DNA of 64,000 nucleotides, from assembly GCF_937468385.1 (NCBI RefSeq), contig NZ_CALBWS010000006.1, positions 1 to 64,000 on the forward strand, in the 5' to 3' direction. The notes beneath the pieces were generated by a model. The model saw only the letters and a list, made by a program, of their open reading frames with translations. It did not search any database and was not told the DNA's origin. Shown piece by piece: positions 14,212-22,554 of this stretch. Numbering within the stretch: the first letter of the stretch is position 1; every line of letters begins with the position of its first letter. The translations under genes and the position numbers were made by a program. This DNA comes from Neobacillus rhizosphaerae. GTDB taxonomy: Bacteria; Bacillota; Bacilli; Bacillales; Cytobacillaceae.

Positions 14212-14964
14212 TTATTGGATTTCAAGAACTACGGGACAGTGATCACTACCCATTACATCGCAATGAATGTCGGCATTTTTCAGTCGTTCTCGCATCGTTT
14301 CAGATACAATAAAATAATCAATCCGCCAGCCAATATTTCTCTCACGTACCTTATTCATGTATGACCACCACGTATATGCACCCTCTTGAGTTGGATGAAA
14401 ATGGCGATAGCTATCCACGAAACCTGCTGAAAGTAAGGCGGTCATTTTTCCTCGCTCTTCTTCGGTAAAACCAGAGTTACCTAAATTGGATTTGGCATTT
14501 CTCAAGTCGATTTCTTGGTGGGCGACATTTAAGTCGCCGCAAAGAATGACGGGCTTAACTCCAGCTAATGCTTGCAAATGTTGCAGAATTCGCTCTTCCC
14601 ATTCAATACGATAGCCGATTCTCGCTAAATCTCGCTGCGAGTTCGGTGTATAAACATTGACAAGGAAAAATTCAGCAAATTCTAGGGTAAGGATTCTTCC
14701 TTCCCCCTCGCTTTCTTCAGTTCCTACCCCATATCTGACAGAAAGTGGTTCAAATTTGGTGAAAACAGCCGTACCGGAATACCCTTTTTTAATGGCATAA
14801 TTCCAGTATTGGTGATATCCTGCTAAATCCAGGCTAATTTGCCCTTCTTGTAATTTTGTTTCCTGAATACAGAAAATGTCTGCATCTACTTCATTAAAAT
14901 AATCTAAAAATCCCTTTTTAACGCACGCCCTGAGGCCATTAACATTCCAAGAAACCAATTTCAT
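14212..14964 (-). CDS. exoA: Exodeoxyribonuclease III / AP endonuclease
   Basis: The 250-aa length and motifs match Bacillus ExoA: MKLVSWNVNGLRA (Asn ligand), DIFCIQETKL (metal-binding Glu), GDLNVAHQEIDL (catalytic Asp/Asn) and the C-terminal GSDHCPVVLEI with the catalytic His. It cleaves DNA at abasic sites and removes 3' blocks in base-excision repair; in Bacillus it is also important in spore DNA repair. It is a single gene with its own upstream region. Confidence 0.93.
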   Translation of the reverse strand: MKLVSWNVNGLRACVKKGFLDYFNEVDADIFCIQETKLQEGQISLDLAGYHQYWNYAIKKGYSGTAVFTKFEPLSVRYGVGTEESEGEGRILTLEFAEFFLVNVYTPNSQRDLARIGYRIEWEERILQHLQALAGVKPVILCGDLNVAHQEIDLRNAKSNLGNSGFTEEERGKMTALLSAGFVDSYRHFHPTQEGAYTWWSYMNKVRERNIGWRIDYFIVSETMRERLKNADIHCDVMGSDHCPVVLEIQ

Positions 14965-15071
14965 TTTTTCAATTCCTTCTCCCTTAGTGACTCTTTGTAT
15001 ATTATTTTGATAGAAAACATTTTACCAGAAAAAATAAATTCAGCAAAAAAAGGCAGCTTGCAGCCGCCTTT

Positions 15072-15860
15072 TTATTTTGGAAAAAAAAACTTTTCAGTTA
15101 ATTCACCTGAAAATAGTTCTGAGACTGGAACAATTTTGATTTTCCGCTTTTCAAATTCTTTCATCGACTGAAAAATACCCACCGAACAAACTTTACCGGT
15201 CACTCCTACATGGCCAATAGCAATTCCTTTGCCTTTTATTTCTGTTACTCGTGCCAGGCGGATCATTTGTTTTCTTACATTGGTAGAGGATGAGATATCA
15301 TCAAGGAATACATCTCTTTTTAAAAGAGGGACCCCTAGTTCTTTAGCAATTTGCGGGAATTTTGTTCCTGGGCTTGTGCCACTATCAATAATAAAAAGAT
15401 TTTTCTCCTTTACTACCTCGACAATTGCCCGAACAATTTCTTCGTTTTCCACCGCTAATGAGCCCATATGGTTATTTAGACCGACTGCGTATGGAACACT
15501 CTTAATCGCCTCTCTTACACGTTGTTTTACTTCTCTCTGAGAAAGATCAACTGTTATTGGCTTCGGCCCTAGCCAAGATCTTTTCCCACGTTTTGGCTCC
15601 ATCGGTAAATGCACCATAACTTCAAAACCATTTTTATGAGCCCATTCTGCATGTTCTCTTGAGTTTTCAGTAAATGGCATGACAGCAGCAGTAATCGGTA
15701 TGTCACCTTCTAAAAAGTCCCTTACTCCGCCTGTACCTCCGCCAAAATCATCAATGATTATGGCTGCCTTAAGTTCTTTTGTTTCATTTTTTTCAGATGC
15801 AGCATTTACGTCAAACGATAAAAATAACAACGGCATTAACAATAAAGTAAACTTTTTCAT
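15072..15860 (-). CDS. Divergent polysaccharide deacetylase (YibQ-like), secreted
   Basis: I place the start at ATG 15860 (262 aa) because GGAGGT precedes it; the longer frame from 15878 overlaps that site. A signal peptide, MKKFTLLLMPLLFLSFDVNA, is followed by 'AAIIIDDFGGG' (the D-D motif), 'VMVHLPMEPKRG' and 'VGLNNHMGSLA' (H-x-x-x-S), then 'FIDSGTSPGT'. This is the divergent polysaccharide deacetylase family (DUF610), NodB-like hydrolases at the envelope. The substrate is not established. A hairpin with an A/T run near 15930-15960 separates it from ppiB. Confidence 0.8.
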   Translation of the reverse strand: MKKFTLLLMPLLFLSFDVNAASEKNETKELKAAIIIDDFGGGTGGVRDFLEGDIPITAAVMPFTENSREHAEWAHKNGFEVMVHLPMEPKRGKRSWLGPKPITVDLSQREVKQRVREAIKSVPYAVGLNNHMGSLAVENEEIVRAIVEVVKEKNLFIIDSGTSPGTKFPQIAKELGVPLLKRDVFLDDISSSTNVRKQMIRLARVTEIKGKGIAIGHVGVTGKVCSVGIFQSMKEFEKRKIKIVPVSELFSGELTEKFFFPK

Positions 15861-15968
15861 ATAGACCTCCAAAAGCAAGCTTTTGAAGTTAATTTACCCC
15901 GATAAAGAAGCTAAAATTCTTAAAAAAATACCAAAAAAAGAGAGCTGTTTTAGCTCTCTCGTTCTTAC

Positions 15969-16409
15969 TTATTCAGCATCATATACCTTAACTTCTTGCA
16001 TTTTGTCGCCATTTCTCATTGCTTTTGCTGCTTCTAGACCAGAAGTAACTTGACCAAACACTGTATGAACACCGTTTAGATGCGGCTGTGATTCATGGAC
16101 GATGAAGAATTGACTTCCACCTGTGTCTTTCCCTGCGTGAGCCATTGATAATGCACCAGGAATATGTTTGTGTGGGTTTCCTTCTGTCTCACATTTAATT
16201 GTGTAGCCAGGACCACCAGTTCCACGGCCTTCTGGGCAACCCCCTTGACTTACAAAACCAGGAATAACACGGTGGAAAGTTAATCCATTGTAGAAGCCTT
16301 TGTTAATTAATGTTTCAAAATTCTCTACTGTACCAGGTGCTTCATTTGAAAATAAATCAAACTCAATCTTTTCTCCGTTTTCCATTAATATGTATCCTTT
16401 TTTCGCCAT
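15969..16409 (-). CDS. ppiB: Peptidyl-prolyl cis-trans isomerase, cyclophilin type
   Basis: ATG 16409 is preferred over the GTG three codons upstream because AAGGAG lies 8 bases before it, giving 146 aa, the usual PpiB size. Cyclophilin motifs are present: '[20 protein letters not shown]', '[16 protein letters not shown]' (catalytic-site Q-F-F) and '[12 protein letters not shown]'. Cytoplasmic foldase catalysing proline isomerisation. No signal peptide. Monocistronic. Confidence 0.93.
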   Translation of the reverse strand: MAKKGYILMENGEKIEFDLFSNEAPGTVENFETLINKGFYNGLTFHRVIPGFVSQGGCPEGRGTGGPGYTIKCETEGNPHKHIPGALSMAHAGKDTGGSQFFIVHESQPHLNGVHTVFGQVTSGLEAAKAMRNGDKMQEVKVYDAE

Positions 16410-16524
16410 TTTCAACACTCCTTATGTAAAAAATCATTTTAATCATACACTTTTCATTAAAGAAAAGAAAGTTTTGGCACTTTTGACCATTATATTTCCA
16501 CTATGGTTGTGGTAAAATATTAAT

Positions 16525-16630
16525 TAGGGAACCCCCTTCCGAACATTCGCTTGTTGCGGGACACTTAACCACTGTACGGACGGAAGGGGCCCCAACAAAA
16601 AGCCGAGACATTCGTCCCGGCTTTTTGTTA
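16525..16630 (+). ncRNA. Candidate small structured RNA
   Basis: An extended -10 element (TGG-TAAAAT, 16510-16518) lies just upstream of a ~105-base stretch with no reading frame. The stretch folds as a 9-bp stem (CCCCTTCCG 16533-16541 with CGGAAGGGG 16581-16589) and ends in a 12-bp terminator (AACAAAAAGCCG/CGGCTTTTTGTT, 16594-16629). The enclosed loop 'GAACATTCGCTTGTTGCGGG' is C/U rich at the flank, as in trans-acting Bacillus sRNAs. The gene downstream is on the opposite strand, so this is not a leader. I cannot match it to a known family. Confidence 0.45.
16594..16630. terminator. Bidirectional terminator
   Basis: A 12-bp perfect stem around AGACATTCGTC-type loop bases. The T-run serves the plus-strand RNA, and the complementary A-run serves the minus-strand gene ending at 16632. 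Confidence 0.85.
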
Positions 16631-16631
16631 T

Positions 16632-17084
16632 TTATCTAGTCTGCTTTTCCAGCCATTGATAAAAAGCAGAAATAATCGTTAAAAACAGTAAATACCCAAA
16701 AAACGTGTAAAGATGATTCCACTGTTCATTATGCACAAAAAAGCCAAGCACTTCCGCAAATTTTTCAAAAATGGGCATTAATAAGCTAACAAAAAAGATA
16801 ATCCCCGCCCTTCCCCATTTATTCACTTTGGAAATGCAAGAAATAAATATCATGACAAAAACAGGAAGGCCAATTAAAGTAAAGGCAATATTAATGGAAA
16901 AAATCCTTGGCAGCAGCCTTACTGGAAACTCATACATCTGTTTCCCAACAAAAAATAGGTCTAAATACGTTCCAAGTAAGGACGCAAGCATCATACAAGC
17001 AAAATAGTTTTTATTCCAAAAAGTTAATCGTCTTTTTTGCGAGGGCTGCAACCTCGAGTCGTTCAAGAGTTTTACAGTATTCAT
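16632..17084 (-). CDS. CBO0543-like integral membrane protein
   Basis: The 150-aa protein has four predicted membrane segments (FACMMLASLLGTYLDLFFV, IFSINIAFTLIGLPVFVMIF, IIFFVSLLMPIFEKF, YTFFGYLLFLTIISAF). The conserved 'G-T-Y-L-D-L' and 'W-x-H-x-Y-T-F-F-x-Y' positions resemble the CBO0543 family of small Bacillus membrane proteins, whose function is unknown. It overlaps the 3' end of the DUF2515 gene by 74 bases in another frame, so the two are co-transcribed. Confidence 0.65.
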   Translation of the reverse strand: MNTVKLLNDSRLQPSQKRRLTFWNKNYFACMMLASLLGTYLDLFFVGKQMYEFPVRLLPRIFSINIAFTLIGLPVFVMIFISCISKVNKWGRAGIIFFVSLLMPIFEKFAEVLGFFVHNEQWNHLYTFFGYLLFLTIISAFYQWLEKQTR

Positions 17085-18033
17085 TCCTTATCTCCCCATC
17101 AATCATTTCGTTGTCCTCCACTAAATAATCCATCACTCGCCAGTCTTCAAACCAGTCCCCTTTTTCCGCCTCCGGCTGGCTGACATTTTTCCAGGCATTT
17201 TCAAGGGATGGGCTGTAGAATTTTCTTGCCCCTTTACGGAGCTGACAGGACTTTAATCGAATCGGATAAGTAAACCCTGGAATTCCTTCTTTAATATTAT
17301 TAAAGATATGGGGCCAGTAGTCTTTTCTTGACCCGGTATGTGGATGATTTTTTGCCCAGTCCACGATAATCCTTAGAAAATCTTTATTTTTAAAAAGGAC
17401 AGAATATAACCTTTTCCCGAGTAAAATTCGCTCATTAACGGATTCAAACTGATGAAGTGTCTGCCCAGCTAGTTCACCATCATCATATGGAAAAAGAATA
17501 TGGTTAAACGATAAAAGGTCCTGCAGAAAAAATTCAAATTTGTTCAACACTTCTTTTTGATATACCGGATTCTGAACCACTCTTTTTTCCAAATAGCTTT
17601 GCTCATTGATAACTAGTGCAATACAAAGGATATATCGCTCTTGATACCTCCAAAAATGATTCCAAATCGTCTCCATGAAGGTAGAAACATTTAAATATGA
17701 TAATAGGTAGAAGAAAGGCTTATTTTGTTTCAAGCTTTCCTTGTAAAGCAAGAATTGCGGATAAACATCTTGAAAAATTAGCCAGTTGCCACGCTCTAAA
17801 AATTGAAAGAATGAATTCCGCTCCTTTTTTGACAGTAAGCGCGTAAGGAAGTCGCCCTTTAAATCCGTCATGTTCCACCCGCCGTTACGGGAAACCATAT
17901 GCCCTAAAAACGCCCATTGAATTTCAGGATACTGCAGGTAAAAATCCAAATAGGCCTTCGTCCTTGTGACATTGTTTACATTATTCTCCTTCGTCTCAGT
18001 TCTAACTTTTTCTAATAAATTCCGATCCCCCAA
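17011..18033 (-). CDS. DUF2515 family protein (YppC-like)
   Basis: The frame opened by TTG 18033 gives 340 aa. 'NNVTRTKAYLDFYLQYPEIQ', 'WAFLGHMVSRNGGWNMTDLK' and the C-terminal 'YCKTLERLEV' are the hallmark of Bacillus YppC/DUF2515, of unknown function. In-frame sequence continues upstream to 18135 with sensible residues ('EITPFEALQDELKKKSKNPA') but contains no ATG, GTG or TTG before the stop at 18144. An ATT at 18135 sits 8 bases from a perfect GGGAGGT, so translation may begin there (374 aa). It is divergent from squalene-hopene cyclase. Confidence 0.75.
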   Translation of the reverse strand: MGDRNLLEKVRTETKENNVNNVTRTKAYLDFYLQYPEIQWAFLGHMVSRNGGWNMTDLKGDFLTRLLSKKERNSFFQFLERGNWLIFQDVYPQFLLYKESLKQNKPFFYLLSYLNVSTFMETIWNHFWRYQERYILCIALVINEQSYLEKRVVQNPVYQKEVLNKFEFFLQDLLSFNHILFPYDDGELAGQTLHQFESVNERILLGKRLYSVLFKNKDFLRIIVDWAKNHPHTGSRKDYWPHIFNNIKEGIPGFTYPIRLKSCQLRKGARKFYSPSLENAWKNVSQPEAEKGDWFEDWRVMDYLVEDNEMIDGEIRNEYCKTLERLEVAALAKKTINFLE

Positions 18034-18224
18034 GGTTAAATGAGGGAAGGTAACTGCTGGGTTTTTGCTTTTTTTCTTTAATTCATCTTGTAAGGCCTCA
18101 AAAGGAGTTATTTCGCGACTTCTCGTAAAAAAAATGACAGATTACCTCCCTTACGAATGCTCCCAACCTAAAGGGAATATGTATTAGTTGTGAATACTTT
18201 TTGGGAGAGGAATGATAACCAGGG

Positions 18225-20090
18225 ATGTTCGATACAAGAAAAGGCATGGATTGGTTGATTGACGTGCTTAGAAATGACCAATCTCCCGACGGCTCGTGGG
18301 GCTATCCATTTGATACAGGCATTTCAACAGATGCTTATATGATTATTTTATTACGAACATTAGAGATTAATGATGAGGAATTAATTCAAGGACTTACAAA
18401 GAGAATATTAAGTAAACAAGGAACAAACGGTGCGTGGAAGCTTTATTTTGATGAAGGCGAAGGGAATATAACGGCTACCGTGGAGGCATATTACGCGCTT
18501 CTTTATTCCGGCTATTACCAAAGGGACAACAAACACCTAAGGAAAGCAAAAAATTATATATTAGCAAACGGAGGGTTAAAAGAGACTGGCACGTATACAA
18601 AAATCATGCTGGCTTTAACTGGACAGTATAAATGGCCGTCATTTTCCCCGCTTCCCATTGAGGTCATTCTTTTACCAGAGATTTTCCCAATCAATTTTTA
18701 TTCCTTCTCTGTTTTTGGGAGAGCAAATTTAACTCCCATAATGATTCTAGCTGATAAAAAATTAACAATCAGGACTGCAAAAAGTCCGGACCTGTCCGAA
18801 TTGCATTTACATCGGAATGAAGAGGACCCCTGGGTTCGTTCAGCTGAATTACGCTCGTTGTTATCTTTTATCGAAGAAGGTGTGAAAAGTTTAATTGGCA
18901 TTCCTAAAGAACTTCGCCATTTAGCATTAGAACGAGCCAAAAAGTATATGTTGGATCATATTGAACCGGATGGAACCTTTTACAGTTATTACAGCTGCAC
19001 CTTTTTGATGATTTTCGCCCTGCTCTCATTAGGATATAAGAAAACAGACCCTGTTATCATAAAAGCAATTGAGGGAATAAAGTCGATGAAATGTGAAATC
19101 AATGGCTTTCCTCATATGCAATATACAACAGCCAATGTCTGGAATACGTCCTTGATTGGCTTTGCCCTGCAATCGGCGGGAATTTCGTCAAATAACCCGA
19201 TGGTAGTAAATGCCAATCGTTACCTCCTAAACCGGCAGCAACATAAATTCGGAGATTGGGTGATTCATAACCCTAATAGCATGCCGGGCGGCTGGGGGTT
19301 TTCCAACGTGAATACCATCCTACCTGACGTTGACGATACCACCACCTCCTTAAGATCGATTTCAAGAATCGTTCCAAGTGAGCTTGCTGCTTGGGAACGT
19401 GGTATTAGCTGGACGTTATCGATGCAAAACGATGACGGCGGTTGGCCGGCGTTTGAAAAAGAGGCTAATTCAAAGTTAGTTGAATTTTTACCACTTGAAA
19501 AAGGTGAATTTTTGCTGGTAGACCCTTCTTGCGCCGATATTACCGGAAGAACATTAGAGTTTTTCGGAAATTATACCAATTTACCAAAAGATCACCCCTC
19601 GATTAAAAATGGTGTCAAATGGCTGATGAAGGATCAAGAAAAGGATGGTTCCTGGTATGGTCGCTGGGGTATTTGTTATCTATACGGTACATGGGGGGCA
19701 ATGACTGGATTGTTAGCAGTTGGGGTTTCCAATAGCCATCCCAGCATTCAAAAGGCTGTTGGCTGGTTACGGGAAATTCAAAACGAGGATGGGGGCTGGG
19801 GAGAATCATGTCATAGTGATAGTAAAAAAAGGTATATTCCATTACGTGCAAGCACTTTAACACATACATCGTGGGCACTTGATGCCTTAATTACCACGTC
19901 AGATAAACCAACAGCCGAAATTCGTAAGGGTATCCAATATTTATTAGATTCACTTGATAAAGAGGATTGGACTGCTGCCTACCCTAAAGGGCAAGGAATG
20001 GGCGGCGCTTTTTATATTCATTATCACGGCTATCGTTATATTTTCCCACTGCTCACCCTTTCACATTATCGAAAAAAATTTGAAATTTAA
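18225..20090 (+). CDS. sqhC: Squalene-hopene / tetraprenyl-curcumene cyclase
   Basis: The 621-aa protein is full length for the family. It has repeated QW motifs (Q-x-x-x-G-x-W, e.g. 'QNDDGGWPAF', 'QEKDGSWYGRWG', 'QNEDGGWGES') along an alpha-alpha barrel, and the catalytic D-V-D-D-T-T box at 368-373. The enzyme protonates and cyclises linear C30/C35 isoprenoids at the membrane. In Bacillus subtilis the orthologue makes sporulenes, spore-coat lipids protecting against oxidative stress, so a role in spores is likely. It has its own promoter region divergent from the YppC-like gene. Confidence 0.92.
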   Translation: MFDTRKGMDWLIDVLRNDQSPDGSWGYPFDTGISTDAYMIILLRTLEINDEELIQGLTKRILSKQGTNGAWKLYFDEGEGNITATVEAYYALLYSGYYQRDNKHLRKAKNYILANGGLKETGTYTKIMLALTGQYKWPSFSPLPIEVILLPEIFPINFYSFSVFGRANLTPIMILADKKLTIRTAKSPDLSELHLHRNEEDPWVRSAELRSLLSFIEEGVKSLIGIPKELRHLALERAKKYMLDHIEPDGTFYSYYSCTFLMIFALLSLGYKKTDPVIIKAIEGIKSMKCEINGFPHMQYTTANVWNTSLIGFALQSAGISSNNPMVVNANRYLLNRQQHKFGDWVIHNPNSMPGGWGFSNVNTILPDVDDTTTSLRSISRIVPSELAAWERGISWTLSMQNDDGGWPAFEKEANSKLVEFLPLEKGEFLLVDPSCADITGRTLEFFGNYTNLPKDHPSIKNGVKWLMKDQEKDGSWYGRWGICYLYGTWGAMTGLLAVGVSNSHPSIQKAVGWLREIQNEDGGWGESCHSDSKKRYIPLRASTLTHTSWALDALITTSDKPTAEIRKGIQYLLDSLDKEDWTAAYPKGQGMGGAFYIHYHGYRYIFPLLTLSHYRKKFEI

Positions 20091-20128
20091 GGAAAAACAT
20101 CGACGGTTAAGTGGTTCCGTCGATGTTT

Positions 20129-20635
20129 TTATTTTGATAATAAAGCTGTTAATTGTTTGTATATATCCACCATTTCTTCCAACCTCATTCTTACTAGCCC
20201 GCTTGTGGACGGGGCAACAAAGTCAATGATCCCTGGAACCACTGATTCCACCTGTACTCCCCATGCTACAGTTTTTCTACCGCTATATTGTTGATAAACA
20301 CCTTTTCCGACAAAACAAACGACTTTTGGTTTCAGAAACGCAATCTTCCTTATTAATAGTTTTCTCCCTTCTTCGTATTCTTCCTTGGTAATTTCATCTG
20401 CCGCTTTTGTTGGCCGTGAAACAATGTTTGTAATCCCCATACCCAAATCAAGGAGCTGAAAATCTTCTGTAGGGGCATATTTACGAGGTGTTAATCCAGC
20501 TTCATGAAGAATTCGCCAAAACCGATTATTGGGATTGGCAAAATGGTGTCCTGTTTCACTAGAGCGAATACTTGGATTAAAACCAACAAATAAAATCTGT
20601 AAACCTTCTTTTACGTGATCACGGACTGGATTCAT
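20129..20635 (-). CDS. mug: G:T/U mismatch-specific DNA glycosylase (Mug/TDG family)
   Basis: The 168-aa protein has 'ILFVGFNPSIRSSETGHHFA' (G-x-N-P active loop), 'PNNRFWRIL' and 'PSTSGLVRM' (the S-x-S/T-G-x loop near the C-terminus). That is the Mug/TDG uracil-glycosylase fold. It removes uracil or thymine opposite guanine in base-excision repair. It is convergent with the cyclase gene; the intervening bases contain GACGGTTAAGTGGTTCCGTC-type hairpin sequence with a T-run, a likely shared terminator near 20100-20130. Confidence 0.88.
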   Translation of the reverse strand: MNPVRDHVKEGLQILFVGFNPSIRSSETGHHFANPNNRFWRILHEAGLTPRKYAPTEDFQLLDLGMGITNIVSRPTKAADEITKEEYEEGRKLLIRKIAFLKPKVVCFVGKGVYQQYSGRKTVAWGVQVESVVPGIIDFVAPSTSGLVRMRLEEMVDIYKQLTALLSK

Positions 20636-20774
20636 ACTCTTCCTCTTTTCTGTGCATTTCTACCTTATTCCACAACATGGGCTCACTATTTTTTCATTTT
20701 ACCATATCCTTTTCAGTTTCTTTTCAGAGTGTTGGGCTAAACTTCCTTTTAAGAGAGGCAAGGAGGAAATAGAT

Positions 20775-21380
20775 GTGAACAGTAGGTGGAAAAAATTAAT
20801 GTCAATGCTTGCAGTCATGTTGGTGTCATTATCACTTGGAACTAGCGTTATCGCTGACGACCACGACGATGATGATGATGACGACAAACATGAATACTTT
20901 CAAAAAGATCATGATGCGGATAATCGCACTAAACAACAGCGGCAAAATAATTTTACTCAACAAAAGGAATATTGGAGCATTTGGTCACGGGAACCACGGA
21001 ATGATCCTAATAATGCTATGCCAATTGCTAGTCCAGAAGAACTCATTGTTATCGTAAATGGGAATGAGACAAGTATCTACTGCATTCCCCAAGATGGTCA
21101 GTTACTTGTGTCCGGAGATGCTATTGCCGAAATTATGGGGGCTCAAGCAAAGTTCTATCCCCAAAGCAAAATAGCTGTATTAAACAAAGGAAATCTCGAA
21201 TTAATTGTCAAAGCAGGTTCGAACGCCGTGTTTGAAAACAAGGTTAAAACACCAATGCCTACAATCGCCACTTGCTATGAAAATTCAGTGTACATGCCTG
21301 TTTCGGTTGCAGCAAACGCGCTTGGTTACCGTGTTACCTGGGATATAACTAAAAATGCCATGGTTTTACAATCAATTTAA
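20775..21380 (+). CDS. Secreted stalk (copper amine oxidase-like) domain protein with Asp-rich segment
   Basis: GTG 20775 is chosen because AGGAGG sits 8 bases upstream and it yields a clean signal peptide (MNSRWKKLMSMLAVMLVSLS, cleavage after SVIA); the frame upstream of it is unlikely to be translated. Of 201 aa, the mature N-terminus is DDHDDDDDDDKHE, a strongly acidic, histidine-containing stretch, then a linker. The C-terminal ~110 residues are a copper-amine-oxidase N-terminal (stalk) domain ('ISGDAIAEIMGAQAKFYPQS'-like, 'YMPVSVAANALGYRVTWD'). It would bind cations or cell wall outside the membrane. First gene of a four-gene operon with ApbE. Confidence 0.75.
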   Translation: MNSRWKKLMSMLAVMLVSLSLGTSVIADDHDDDDDDDKHEYFQKDHDADNRTKQQRQNNFTQQKEYWSIWSREPRNDPNNAMPIASPEELIVIVNGNETSIYCIPQDGQLLVSGDAIAEIMGAQAKFYPQSKIAVLNKGNLELIVKAGSNAVFENKVKTPMPTIATCYENSVYMPVSVAANALGYRVTWDITKNAMVLQSI

Positions 21381-21391
21381 AGGATGTGTTG

Positions 21392-21643
21392 ATGTTGGCA
21401 AAATCAAAAAAGGCAAAATGGACAATTGGTCTTACAGGAACTGCACTTTCCGCATTTGTGATTAGCCAAATTGGAGGAAATCAACCGAGTCAGAGTTTAC
21501 AAAATTCTGAAATAGTAATTACAAAATCAATGAGTAAGCAGGAAAAGGAATTCGTGCAGCTTGATTGGTCCAATTATGAAATCAATGGAGTTGTCGTTTC
21601 GGGAGGTGTCGAGCAAAGTGACCGCCAATCACGAAGGTCCTGA
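21392..21643 (+). CDS. Small single-pass membrane-anchored protein
   Basis: ATG 21392 lies 6-7 bases after AAAGGATG and gives 83 aa; GTG 21386 is an alternative. A basic N-terminus (LAKSKKAKW) precedes one hydrophobic segment (IGLTGTALSAFVISQIGG), so the polar remainder would face outside. The 3' end overlaps the ApbE start by 26 bases. I do not recognise a family. There is no S-G-A-T/S flavinylation motif. Position suggests an accessory of the operon's redox function. Confidence 0.55.
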   Translation: MLAKSKKAKWTIGLTGTALSAFVISQIGGNQPSQSLQNSEIVITKSMSKQEKEFVQLDWSNYEINGVVVSGGVEQSDRQSRRS

Positions 21644-22541
21644 TGGATTTGACAATTTGACCATTGAGGCAATGAATACAACCTTTTACTTTGCTGTGTC
21701 CAATTGCATGATTTCGAATTGGAAGGAAGTTGTTTCGGGTTGGGTGCAATATGTTGAAAAGGAATGGTCCCGTTTTCTCCCAGATAATGAGTTAGACAAG
21801 ATTAATCGGTTAGAAATAGGCGCAAAAATGCTCCTGACACACCCACTTTTCGATGTCCTACAAAGCGCCGAAGTTTATCGTAGAAGAACAAATGGGTTGT
21901 TTTCACCGTATTTATTGCCACAAATGCAGTATCACGGTTATGTACACTCTTTTCCGTTCCATTCCAGTGATCCTGAAACTTATGTGATGCCTTCCGTGTA
22001 TGACCAAGAAATCTGTCCTTTCGCATTTGACCTGAGCACTAGAACAGTTACGCGTACAGCTGAAGGGAAAATTGACCTCGGTGGAATCGGCAAAAGCTAT
22101 ACGGTACAGGCGACGGCACAGTGGTTAAAGAACATTGGAGAGGCAGAATCTGGAATCGTTGATGGCGGTGGTGACATAACTGTCTGGTCAAACGGGCAAA
22201 AAGAATGGAAAATCGGGATTTCCCACCCTTATCAACCTAATGTGGAAATCGCCCAATTTCGGATAACAAACGGAAGTATCGCTACTTCTAATGTCGTCTA
22301 TCGCAGTTGGCGCCAAGGAAATATGATAAAACATCATCTATTGAATGGAAAAACAGGGTTACCTGTTGAAACCAGTATCATTCAAGCTACGGTCATTACC
22401 GATACCTGTGTTGATGCAGAAGTAATGGCAAAGCTGTGCTTTATGGAGGATGTTGAAAAATTAACAGATCTATTGATAAATATCAAGCCCAATAGTTCCT
22501 TTCTACTTGTTACTGAAAAAGGAACGGTCATCAGAAGTTGA
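21618..22541 (+). CDS. apbE: FAD:protein FMN transferase (ApbE)
   Basis: The start at GTG 21618 follows GGAGGTG by about 9 bases, giving 307 aa. ApbE motifs are present: 'AMNTTFYFAV' near the N-terminus, 'IDLGGIGKSYTVQATAQWL', 'SGIVDGGGDITVWS' and the Mg-binding 'TDTCVDAEVMAKLCF'. ApbE attaches FMN covalently to serine/threonine of target proteins. No signal peptide or lipobox is visible at this start, so it may act in the cytoplasm or with the upstream membrane protein. No FMN-binding-domain target lies nearby, so the substrate must be elsewhere or unusual. Confidence 0.85.
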   Translation: MTANHEGPDGFDNLTIEAMNTTFYFAVSNCMISNWKEVVSGWVQYVEKEWSRFLPDNELDKINRLEIGAKMLLTHPLFDVLQSAEVYRRRTNGLFSPYLLPQMQYHGYVHSFPFHSSDPETYVMPSVYDQEICPFAFDLSTRTVTRTAEGKIDLGGIGKSYTVQATAQWLKNIGEAESGIVDGGGDITVWSNGQKEWKIGISHPYQPNVEIAQFRITNGSIATSNVVYRSWRQGNMIKHHLLNGKTGLPVETSIIQATVITDTCVDAEVMAKLCFMEDVEKLTDLLINIKPNSSFLLVTEKGTVIRS

Positions 22542-22554
22542 AAGGAGGGAAACG

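Noticed and set aside
16510..16630. Known riboswitch class at the ppiB-proximal RNA
   Set aside because: The conserved cores of the common Bacillus classes (fluoride, preQ1, purine, SAM, TPP) are not seen, and no same-strand gene follows.
21802..22026. Minus-strand frame inside apbE
   Set aside because: It is antisense to a well-supported enzyme gene.
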